25,000 bases of DNA from Symbiodinium natans (lineage: Eukaryota > Sar > Dinophyceae > Suessiales > Symbiodiniaceae). The position numbers and the translations under genes are program-made. This document shows positions 19,801 to 24,370 of the stretch, one piece after another. Each line of letters starts with the position of its first letter. Within the stretch, counting starts at the first letter, position 1. The DNA is taken from positions 525,677 through 550,676 of the forward strand of contig CAJNDS010002779.1 of assembly GCA_905221605.1 (NCBI GenBank), read 5' to 3'. The notes under the pieces were generated by a model, which searched no databases, was not told where the DNA came from, and saw only the letters and a program-made list of their open reading frames with translations.

Positions 19801-22800
19801 CAGTGCACGCGTTGGCTAAGAATCTCACTGAAGTTATTCGACCCCACCAATTCTTAAGCCTTAAGCCTTCACGGCTATGAAGTGACCAGACCCGAATGTG
19901 GAACTTCTTCAAGCACTGCTGCAGACGTTTCGGTTAGGGTGTGGGGTTTAGGGTTTAGGGTTTAGGGTTTAGGGTTTAGGGTTTAGGGTTTAGGGTTTAG
20001 GGTTTAGGGTGGAGGGTTTAGGGTTTAGGGTTTAGGGTTTAGGGTTTAGGGTTGTAGGGTGTAGGTTGTAGGGTAGTTTAGCACAGCAGTCTGAGCCCTG
20101 AGCTGAGGCCCAAAGCCCGACGTCCTAAAACCCCGAACCGCCGGAGCAGGAATCTGCCCATCATCAACGGCTCACTGCCCAGCGTCACTGAGGCGCTGTA
20201 AGGGTTTAGGGTTTAGGGTTAGGGTTTAGGGTTTAGGGTTTAGGGTTTAGGGTTTAGGGTTTGGGGTTTGGGGTTTGGGGTTTGGGGTTTGGGGTTTTGG
20301 GTTAAGGGTTTAGGGTTAGGGTTTAGGGTTCAGGGTTTATAGTATTGACTTTGCATTGAAGTACGATGGGTAGACGCATACAGCTGGAGGAAGCTTCACA
20401 CCCGCACCCATGGGAGCTTTAAGCAGATGCGAGGGACAAAATTCCACGAAGCATCAAGCTAAAGCGAGAAACTTAGAACCCCAAGAAGCCCTCAAACCCT
20501 CAAACCCTGAAACCCACAACCCCAGAACCCCTAAAGGTTGACGTTGAACCCCAAAGCCAGAAGCCCTAAAGCCTGACAACCCCCCCCTCCCCCCCAAACA
20601 AAACGCCCCTCACCCTAAACCCTAAACCCCAAACCCCACAATCCAAGCCTGAAAAGTCTGTGCAGGTGCCCCCGGCAGCACTGGCGGTGCCTGTCCGGAG
20701 CCCGATTCGGAACCCGAAACCCTAAACCCTAAACCCTAAATCCTCAACCCTAAACCCTAAACCCTCAACCCTCAACCCTAAACCCTCAACCCTAAACCCT
20801 AGACGTTTTTTAGGTTCAGGCATCTGGCTGCAGGCATGCCCAGGAGTGCCGTGATCCTTTGCTTTTTGTGCAGACAGCGCTTGAGGATGGTTGGGTCTCC
20901 CGCATCCCTTTCAGACCCCAAAGAGCCTAGCCCAATACGGTTTAGGGTTTAGGGTTTGGGGTTTAGGGTTTAGGTTCAGGGTTTAGGGTTTAGGGTTTAG
21001 GGTTTAGGGCTTAGGAATAAAGGAAAAATGCTCAATCAGATTCAGGGTCCCTTTTTCTGAAGGTATGTTCCTTCATTAAGGGGTATTGGGCTCTCTGGGA
21101 CCCTGCAGTAGAGCGCCAGTGCCACGCTCAGGTCGCAGCACTGCGTGTCTCCGAGGAGCAGCTCACGCGACCGTCCGAGGATCGGGATCTCGTTTAGGGT
21201 TTCGGGTTTAGGGTTTAGGGCTTAGGGTTTAGGGCTTAGGGCGTAGGGTTTAGGGCTTACAACACTAGCCGCAAAGTATTCATAAAGCGATGTGGGTAGT
21301 TCCCAAAATAGCGGTACCCCGTTTTTCCCTCAAGCAGAATAGTTTCCCCCAAAGAGTATTCCCCCCCGAAGGGCACCCCCTATTCTGAAGCCCCCCCCAT
21401 GTCGCAGCACGGATGATGCGTGAAGCCCGAAGTGGCAATCCTTAGGGTTTAGGGTGATTGAGGGTTTAGGGTTTAAGGTTTGGGGTTTTAGGGTTTAGGG
21501 TTAGGGTTTAGGCTGTAGGGTTTAGGGACGGAGCGCGAGGGGAAAGAAGCTGCGTGGGCACTCGCTTTGTTAAACTCTATGGGGTATTTCCCCCAAAATA
21601 GGGGGTGCCTTTTATACCCCAATGTAGAATAGAATCTCCTTGGAGGGGCCCCAAATAGGGTACCCTCCACCTTCGGAAGCCTCCCACTTTCTACACACAT
21701 CACATATCGTGTGGTGATGTCTCTAAGTTATGGTCCCTTTGAGGGATCCTTATTTTTAGACGGCCCCTAATGTTAGGGTACATAGGATGGCTGTATTCAC
21801 TATCTGCTATCGAGGAGCACAAAACGGGGGTCTCTGGCATCCCGCTTTCGTGGGAGGAGTCCGCTGAAGACGAAGTCCTCGAGCCCCCTCTTATCTACAC
21901 GGCCGATGCCAAAGGCGGGCGAGAGCTACTAGCTGAGGGTTTAAGGGTTTAGGTTTGATTGGGTTTAGGGCTTAGGGTCTAGGGTTTAGGGTTGCTACAG
22001 TATACAGGTCGCCAAGTTGCTCACATTTTTGAGAGGAAACAGGTTCTCCACGATGGAGGGGCTCACAGGTTGACATCGCAACCCTCTCCTCGTTGCGGTG
22101 AGCATCTCCGTGGCAGCACTTGGGTCAGTAACTGGGGATTGCTTACTCAGCTCCTTCAGCTCATCCTCGGGTCATCTGCTGACACCGAGACACCGAGTCA
22201 CGGCGTTTCACTCAAGCCCAGGCGTATTGCGCGTGTGGACCGTGTCGCAGATGCGTTCCGGCCGCAAAGAGAGGAGTATCCGAAGTCAGTTGCGTGTGAA
22301 GATGCAGGGCAGCCCATGGCCTCAAGTAGAGCTGTACTTATAACTGTACTTTTCACCACTTTTCACCATCATTAGGGCACTTAAGGGGCTTTTTTGTGGG
22401 TTGTCAGTACAGTTATCAATGGGTTAATAGGGTTAATAAGTACCATGAACCTCCAGGTAGTAGTATTCCCTTATGGTCCCTTTGTAGTCCCCCAAAGCCC
22501 CTGCTCTGATCATTAAGGCTCCCATAAGTACCACGAACCTCCAAGCTGTATCAGTGCCATCTTGTCCTCAGGTGCAAGAAAAGGGGTGTCCATGCTGTTG
22601 ACGTCAAGGCCCAGCGTGTAGGGTTTGGGGTTTAGGGTTTAGGGTTTTAGTGTTTAGGGTTTGGGGTAAACGGGTCTTAGGGCTCATAGGACCCCAAAGC
22701 CTGAATCCGGTTTAGGTTTTAGGGTTGAGGGTTGCGGGTTTATTGGTGACTTGGGTGTGTTACGGGTGGAGGCTCAATAGTACACTGCCGACAGACACCC

Positions 22801-24370
22801 GCAGCAGACGAAGAATGACAGCCAAATTGTCTTACAAGCTTACTGGCTCTTTGCATGTTGAGCAAAGTGCTGGCGCTACCGGTTCATTTGCAGAGTTACA
22901 TCCGCTAACGAACGAGACCCAACCCTTGAAAACAATGCTATGCGGGTGGTTGTCAAAATGATGGTCCCTTCTTGTATCCCTATTATCATACGGCACCTAA
23001 TATTTACGGTACCCCAAACGGGATCATAATTTTGACAACCTCCCATGTAGAACTTGAGGGGAATGGCTCCCTCAGGGTTTAGGGTTTAGGGTTTAGGGTT
23101 TAGGGTTTAGGGTTTAGGGTCTCGGGCCTAAGCCCCGAACGGCATGCTACTCTTGCAGTTGCTCCAAGCCTCGACGCTCCCGCAGCCCAAAACCCTCTAC
23201 TGCCCCGAAACCCTAACCCTAAACCCTAAGCCCTAAGCCCTAAACCCTAAACCCTAAACCCTAAACCCTAAGCCCCTAAACCCCAAACCCTAGACCCAAA
23301 ACCCTAGACCCAGAACCTAAACCCTATTCCCGAAACCCCATGCCCGAAAACCCTAAACCCTAAACCTTAAACCCCAAAGTGCCGCCAAGAAGCAGGACCT
23401 CTTCGAGCAGCAGCGCTCGGGTAAGATGGTAGCCACCAGCCCTCCGCGGGGCGGCAGCAGTAAGGCGGGGTGGTCAGACCCCAAACAAGAGGTTTAGGGT
23501 TTAGGGTTTAGGGTTCAGGGTTTAGGGTTTAGGGTTTAGGGGGGGGGGGGGGGGTGCTCTGGTTTCTAAAACGGGGAAAGAGAGCTGCCCAAAGTCTAGC
23601 CCTCAGCGCTTGACCCTTAAATCTCGCAACCCCAAACCCCGGAAGTCCGATCTGCATGGTTTCAAGATGCAAGCACAGCCCTTCGGGCGTTTGAGGGCCC
23701 AGTTCTCCTGAAATCCACCAACCCTGAGCCGCCAGATCATTTGCTCTAAGCCTTAAACCCTGAGTTGAGAACCCTAGATCCTTAATTCTAAGCCCTAAGC
23801 CCTTCATTTTTCGAAGCCCCCCAACCCGTGAGCCTTGCCCTAAGCCTTGTAGACCTTAACGCCTACGATCTCCCTCTAAGCCGTGGGCATATGTTCGGGA
23901 GGGTTTGGAGGCCAACCGAATGGTTGTAGGGTGTGGGGTTTAGGGTTTGGGGTTTGCGGTTTGGCGCTTAAGGTGTAGAATGGCGCAACAATTGCAGCGG
24001 GAAAGCCAATGCCATGCTTCAGGGTTCCATGGCCAAAAGCTTGCAGAGTTTTGGGTCGGCCCGAGTTGCCTTCCATTTCACTCTGCTCGACCCGTGATCA
24101 GAAGCAGCAAGCAAGTGCACCGCATTGTACTGCAAGGAGGTCGGGGTCGGATTTTAGTATAAACCCTGATTTCGTGGGATGTGGGGTCCATGTTGGTCCG
24201 CCGGAGCCGTATCAGGGTAGGATCCTTGCAAGTAGGCTTCAACCTTCAACCCTCCGGCTCACACTCACACCCTAAATGCTGCGGGTTTAGGGTTTGGGGC
24301 TTGGGGTTTAGGGTTACCCTGATGCTTCATGTGCCTGCCAGGGCCGCACAATGGGGCAGAGGCGCGGTGA
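9539..24370 (+). CDS. WD40-repeat (beta-propeller) protein gene, at least 24 small exons
   Basis: Spliced gene on the + strand, 5' end not found. The exons are listed separately; together they give about 1.2 kb of coding sequence (about 400 residues). WD-type strands seen include TFRLWDMRSF, VTDALYN, DEITAAC, LFSSSWDG, HRDGVTC, LLASGSTDMQ joined to VVLYDLK, HVSFWRVRPHP, and LIYTADAKG joined to VLRVWTV. The order (CxQ, VTxxLYN, DEITAACxxDxxRKxxxGD, SxSWDG, GHxDxVTC, VxFL...AD, FxRN...VT) resembles, from memory, ciliary WD40 proteins of the WDR49/WDR64/CFAP337 type; that subfamily call is inference. These are axonemal scaffold proteins, which fits a flagellate. Donors are mostly GC. One exon is probably missing between 21160 and 21815. 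The C-terminus ends in a polar KKQDLFEQQ tail. Confidence 0.75.
9618..10060. repeat. Opposed arrays in intron 9584-10089
   Basis: TTTAGGG at 9618-9718 and 9780-9865, then CCCTAAA/CCTAAAT at 9965-10060. Inverted with respect to each other across 9866-9964. Confidence 0.92.
10090..10110 (+). CDS. WD40 microexon (21 nt)
   Basis: Reads VQSFGGN between GGCACAG| and donor GCGCCA. Joined to the previous exon it gives RSFRCVQSF, the common WD40 continuation 'CxQxF'. A competing candidate is 9896-9921 (VLMQTSSQ), phase-compatible if the GT donor at 9582 is used. Confidence 0.5.
10158..10354. mobile_element. MITE-like element, family A, copy 2
   Basis: Perfect 19-bp inverted repeat: TACTTGGAGGTTCATGGGT at 10158-10176 and its complement at 10336-10354. 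The interior is mostly a TTTAGGG array (10195-10270). The outermost TA could be a target duplication of a TA-inserting (Tc1/mariner-like) element; that is inference. Confidence 0.82.
10355..10943. other. Rest of intron 10111-10943, no gene
   Basis: Unique DNA, a C-rich/purine-strand-biased stretch (10610-10730, many CCCCCC and CCTCC), and degenerate TTTAGGG remnants at 10829-10850. The minus-strand open frame in the C-rich part is composition-driven. Confidence 0.6.
10944..10998 (+). CDS. WD40 exon
   Basis: Reads VILHDYMDEWGGESVTDT with one base left; donor GCTGG (GC type), acceptor GCAAAG|GTC. The spare G plus the next exon's GT makes glycine, giving ...TGGVTDALYN. Confidence 0.68.
11045..11165. 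repeat. CCCTAAA array in intron 10999-11199
   Basis: Diverged units, with a cleaner run at 11103-11140. Confidence 0.85.
11200..11249 (+). CDS. WD40 exon: VTDALYN
   Basis: Reads GVTDALYNPNAGEFYT, the strand pair VTxxLYNxxxxxxxT seen in this WD40 group. Acceptor TGGAAG|GT; GT donor (GTTCAG). Confidence 0.75.
11280..11398. repeat. TTTAGGG array then two CCCTAAA units, start of intron 11250-12041
   Basis: About 12 TTTAGGG units beginning 30 bp after the donor, followed at 11383-11398 by the opposite orientation. Confidence 0.9.
11820..11993. repeat. AT-rich simple repeats: (AACT)n and AAAT-like
   Basis: AACT tetranucleotide for about 38 bp (11827-11864), then ACAAATAAATA-like and TACATA-like repeats to about 11993. 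An alternative exon-free reading of 11400-11819 shows nothing I can name. Confidence 0.9.
12042..12092 (+). CDS. WD40 exon
   Basis: Reads ESSTRFFETSRRTLKTE. Acceptor GGCGGCAG|GAG and GC donor GCTTGC; both ends are in phase 0, matching neighbours at 11249 and 12345. It occupies the place of a degenerate D-strand and linker before DEIT. Confidence 0.6.
12141..12325. repeat. Long CCCTAAA array in intron 12093-12344
   Basis: About 25 units, making up most of this 252-bp intron. Confidence 0.95.
12345..12413 (+). CDS. WD40 exon: DEITAAC...GD
   Basis: Reads DEITAACIADNGRKIYLGDA plus KGR. The pattern DEITAxxxDxxxRKxxxGDxxG is the clearest family marker of this gene. Acceptor CTGCCAG|GAT, donor CGA|GCTGC (GC type). 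Confidence 0.85.
12466..12570. repeat. TTTAGGG then CCCTAAA in intron 12414-12757
   Basis: Nine or so TTTAGGG units to 12533, then a few CCCTAAA-like units to 12570; the intron ends in a 65-bp pyrimidine tract. Confidence 0.88.
12758..12835 (+). CDS. WD40 exon
   Basis: Reads VQSHGLNNGVVLSVF then DQHPTDRGEHL. It follows a long pyrimidine tract (12683-12747, CTCTTACTCTTGTTCT-like) and ACGTGAG|. GC donor GCCTAG. It supplies the 'NG..L..F..H' link between GD and the next strand. Confidence 0.72.
12902..12928 (+). CDS. WD40 microexon (27 nt): DISCLDIWK
   Basis: CCTTGCAG|GAC ... AAG|GCGCTG encodes DISCLDIWK. The intron before it (12836-12901, 66 bp) is the shortest in the window and lacks telomere-like repeats. 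A longer read-through version (to 12942) is possible but breaks the phase with the next exon. Confidence 0.65.
13285..13365. repeat. CCCTAAA array in intron 12929-13404
   Basis: About 11 clean units. The rest of the intron is unique, with an ATTATAGACCCCCTATTATAAT hairpin-like stretch near 13053. Confidence 0.92.
13405..13446 (+). CDS. WD40 exon: SSSWDG
   Basis: Reads GTNKLFSSSWDGTA. The LxSxSWDGT core is a textbook WD40 C-strand/turn. Acceptor GGCGGCAG|GGC, donor GCTGCC (GC type; a repeat GCTGCTGCC makes the exact donor ambiguous by one codon). Confidence 0.85.
13480..14160. repeat. Arrays and C-run in intron 13447-14169
   Basis: TTTAGGG at 13480-13534 near the donor, C16 run at 13906-13921, then CCCTAAA with CCCGAAA variants at 14040-14160 near the acceptor. 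The 142-codon + frame (13597-14025) between them is open but contains only repeat-like GGTACCCC/AAACCCCC sequence and no domain. Confidence 0.88.
14170..14214 (+). CDS. WD40 exon: VKIHTDEG
   Basis: Reads VKIHTDEGSRPPQLK, the D-strand that completes SWDGTA. Acceptor CCCAAAG|GTC, GC donor GCTCC. Confidence 0.75.
14264..15106. repeat. Arrays in intron 14215-15144, with a CCCCAAA block
   Basis: TTTAGGG at 14264-14350; CCCTAAA at 14757-14828; about 13 identical CCCCAAA units at 14962-15056; CCCTAAA to 15106. The 65-codon open frame at 14863-15060 simply runs into the repeat. Confidence 0.92.
15145..15183 (+). CDS. WD40 exon: HRDGVTC
   Basis: Reads AEFKNHRDGVTCR, the GHxDxVTC A-strand of the next blade. 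Acceptor AACCAG|GCA, donor GCGCCT (GC type). Confidence 0.75.
15236..16418. repeat. Alternating arrays in intron 15184-16523
   Basis: CCCTAAA 15236-15318; TTTAGGG 15396-15477; CCCTAAA 15625-15678; degenerate TTTAGGG/TTTGAGGG 15760-16020; CCCTAAA 16240-16418 including five CCCTCAA units (about 16312-16346). Unique islands at 15320-15395 and 15680-15760 have exon-like composition but no family motif. Confidence 0.88.
16524..16562 (+). CDS. WD40 exon: LLASGSTDM
   Basis: Reads ELLLLASGSTDMQ, the LLASGSxD strand. The donor (CAG|GCCATG) is firm. The acceptor at 16523 keeps phase 0; an alternative start at 16472 (TTTCAG|G) would add an 18-residue upstream stretch but then needs a different donor for the previous exon. 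Confidence 0.7.
16569..16668. repeat. CCCTAAA array in intron 16563-17049
   Basis: About 14 units, starting seven bases after the donor. Confidence 0.93.
16757..17022. repeat. AT-rich (TA)n microsatellite region
   Basis: Several TATATA runs with ATGTATA interruptions. The 74-codon open frame here (YIYIYIY-like) is a repeat artefact. It ends about 28 bp before exon 17050. Confidence 0.95.
17050..17115 (+). CDS. WD40 exon: VVLYDLK
   Basis: Reads VVLYDLKTMKFETV then PPPGTRAQ. With the previous exon it forms SGSTDMQVVLYDL, a continuous blade. Acceptor CCGACAG|GTG, GC donor GCTGCC. Confidence 0.85.
17149..17242. repeat. TTTAGGG array at start of intron 17116-19196
   Basis: About 13 units of one orientation with TTTGGGG and TTGAGGG variants. 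Confidence 0.93.
17397..17690. repeat. Degenerate ~22-bp tandem repeat (CGTGGGCATTGTGCCAAAANT)
   Basis: CGTGG occurs at about 17522, 17544, 17567, 17589, 17611, 17632, 17654 and 17676, spaced 21-23 bp, with more diverged copies upstream. The irregular period makes several frames open on both strands (a 234-codon + frame, 103-125 codon frames). None resembles a protein domain, so I call the open frames artefacts. Confidence 0.85.
17691..19194. repeat. Rest of intron 17116-19196
   Basis: CCCTAAA with CCCGAAA and CCCCAAA variants at 18226-18425; TTTAGGG at 18537-18610; scattered CCCTAA at 18750-18790 and 18917-18950; TTTAGGG at 19141-19194. Unique islands include 18140-18225 (one frame reads ESKQRLYQRLLDREL, an unproven exon candidate) and a near-repeat TAGGGATATCCC at 19050 and 19099. 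Confidence 0.8.
19197..19256 (+). CDS. WD40 exon: VDFLP...VVAD
   Basis: Reads AAVDFLPKRCLLVVADQESR. Follows a 2.1-kb intron. Acceptor GGGTTGAG|GCG lies right at the end of a TTTAGGG array; GC donor GCCTTG. Confidence 0.8.
19310..19410. repeat. CCCGAAA/CCCTAAA array in intron 19257-19640
   Basis: Four or five CCCGAAA units, then CCCTAAA, two CCCCAAA, CCCTAAA. Confidence 0.92.
19449..19493 (+). other. Possible alternative or cryptic exon
   Basis: CCCTCCAG| followed by an open phase-0 stretch ending ...GLRADVLW before GCTTTA. It has good splice borders, but joining 19256 directly to 19641 gives a better WD40 blade, so I treat it as cryptic. Confidence 0.25.
19577..19598. mobile_element. Solo end of family A element
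   Basis: TTAAGTACCACGAACCTCCAAG-like end without a clear left partner; preceded by TTATAAGTGTAGTTATCA, also shared with copy 1. Lies 42 bp before exon 19641. Confidence 0.6.
19641..19708 (+). CDS. WD40 exon: HVSFWRVRPHP
   Basis: Reads GGHVSFWRVRPHPEQW then TCTFHF. Directly after ...VVADQESR this is a typical 'ADxxGxVxxWxVRPHP' strand. Acceptor GCGCCAG|GGA, donor AG|GCGACG (GC type). Confidence 0.82.
19935..20075. repeat. TTTAGGG array in intron 19709-20149
   Basis: About 17 units in one orientation, decaying to TGTAGGG at the 3' end. Confidence 0.93.
20150..20197 (+). CDS. WD40 exon: NLPIINGS...VTEAL
   Basis: With carried-over AG it reads RNLPIINGSLPSVTEAL. The 'F.N......VTAL' link is typical of the family. 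It ends at GTAAGG, one of only two textbook GT donors in the window; the following TAAGGG could be mistaken for a stop codon. Confidence 0.75.
20200..20640. repeat. Opposed arrays in intron 20198-20665
   Basis: TTTAGGG with five TTTGGGG units at 20200-20338, starting at the donor itself; CCCTAAA/CCCCAAA at 20612-20638. Confidence 0.9.
20666..20699 (+). CDS. WD40 exon (34 nt)
   Basis: Reads CPRQHWRCLSG in the phase left by the previous exon; acceptor CTGTGCAG|G, GC donor GCCCG. Joined to the next exon: RCLSGTALEDGWV, a plausible 'LxTGDxxGWV' turn. Confidence 0.55.
20715..21013. repeat. CCCTAAA/CCCTCAA and TTTAGGG arrays around exon 20874
   Basis: 20715-20802 is CCCTAAA mixed with CCCTCAA; 20938-21013 is TTTAGGG. 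Exon 20874-20901 lies between these opposed blocks. Confidence 0.9.
20874..20901 (+). CDS. WD40 exon (28 nt)
   Basis: Reads TALEDGWVS after a strong pyrimidine-rich acceptor (CTTTTTGTGCAG). The GC donor at 20902 gives the phase required by 21109. One of the few exons not beginning with G. Confidence 0.55.
21109..21160 (+). CDS. WD40 exon: CHAQVAALRVSEE
   Basis: Reads ERQCHAQVAALRVSEE, an 'AHxxxVxxLxV' A-strand. Acceptor CCCTGCAG|TA. The donor is uncertain: GC at 21161 or 21156, or a later GA donor. Confidence 0.62.
21190..21814. repeat. Intron 21161-21814: TTTAGGG blocks and GGTACC-rich repeat DNA
   Basis: TTTAGGG at 21193-21258 and 21441-21530. Between and after them are stretches rich in CCCCAAAATAG, GGTACCC and ATGGTCCCTT (21730-21739) that look like decayed members of the GGTCCCTT family. 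Confidence 0.75.
21408..21417 (+). other. Very weak 10-nt exon candidate
   Basis: GTCGCAG|CACGGATGAT|GCG would bridge the phase between 21160 and 21815 exactly, but ten bases carry too little information. Part of a blade is expected in this gap. Confidence 0.12.
21815..21914 (+). CDS. WD40 exon: LIYTADAKG (100 nt, longest)
   Basis: Reads EHKTGVSGIPLSWEESAED, then EVLEPPLIYTADAK. The LIYTADAKG strand leads straight into VLRVW in the next exon. Acceptor ATCGAG|GAG, GC donor GCGGGC. Confidence 0.75.
21945..21992. repeat. TTTAGGG block in intron 21915-22221
   Basis: Degenerate units. The rest of the intron is unique and open in more than one frame, without a motif. Confidence 0.8.
22222..22308 (+). 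CDS. WD40 exon: VLRVWTVSQ
   Basis: Reads GVLRVWTVSQMRSGRK, then a basic stretch ERSIRSQLRVKMQ. VLRVW is a clear WD40 D-strand. Acceptor AAGCCCAG|GC; GC donor GCAGCC. Confidence 0.75.
22335..22455. mobile_element. Family A element, copy with decayed left end
   Basis: Right end GGTTAATAAGTACCATGAACCTCCA (22431-22455, 25 bp; first 20 shown as GGTTAATAAGTACCATGAAC) matches copy 1. The left inner part TATAACTGTACTT (22340-22352) is also shared. The outer left arm is missing. Confidence 0.68.
22524..22545. mobile_element. Solo end of family A element
   Basis: ATAAGTACCACGAACCTCC followed by AAG, same as the 19577 end. Together with the copy at 22335 and ATGGTCCCTT at 22473 it fills most of intron 22309-22571, which has no telomere-like array. 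Confidence 0.65.
22572..22608 (+). CDS. WD40 exon: GVSMLLTS
   Basis: In the phase carried from 22308 it reads ARKGVSMLLTS; the alternative frame reads CKKRGVHAVDVK. The first joins in phase to 23380. Acceptor TGTCCTCAG|GT, donor AAG|GCCCAG (GC type). Confidence 0.5.
22618..23370. repeat. Arrays in intron 22609-23379
   Basis: TTTAGGG 22618-22665 and 23074-23121; CCCTAAA with variants 23212-23300 and 23345-23370. A 78-codon + frame at 22725-22961 shows no motif. CTCTTGCAG at 23158 is acceptor-like but not needed by the frame. Confidence 0.88.
22948..23040. mobile_element. Short MITE-like element with GGTTGTCAAAAT ends
   Basis: GGTTGTCAAAAT at 22948-22959 and its exact complement at 23029-23040, with ATCAT pairing just inside. 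93 bp, non-coding, contains ATGGTCCCTT at 22961-22970. No clear target duplication. Confidence 0.7.
23380..23420 (+). CDS. C-terminal exon: AAKKQDLFEQQRS
   Basis: Polar, probably helical tail. Acceptor CCCCAAAG|T adjoining a CCCTAAA/CCCCAAA array; perfect GT donor GTAAGA. Phase fits both neighbours. Confidence 0.6.
23491..23960. repeat. TTTAGGG array, G-run and remnants in intron 23421-24341
   Basis: About seven TTTAGGG units then a 16-G run (23539-23554); TTTAGGG/TTTGGGG remnants at 23935-23960 and again at 24284-24316. Several open frames between 23876 and 24275 on both strands lack any motif. Confidence 0.85.
24342..24370 (+). CDS. Possible terminal exon and stop
   Basis: GTGCCTGCCAG| followed, in the required phase, by PHNGAEAR and TGA (24368-24370). 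Other frames of this segment stay open longer (one reads AAQWGRGAVTCGGFVYSIE), so the stop is provisional. Confidence 0.38.

Noticed and set aside
23947-24275. Three overlapping + frames and one minus frame of 66-88 codons
   Set aside because: No motif in any. One fragment (KQVHRIVLQ) looks exon-like but lacks convincing borders in the required phase.
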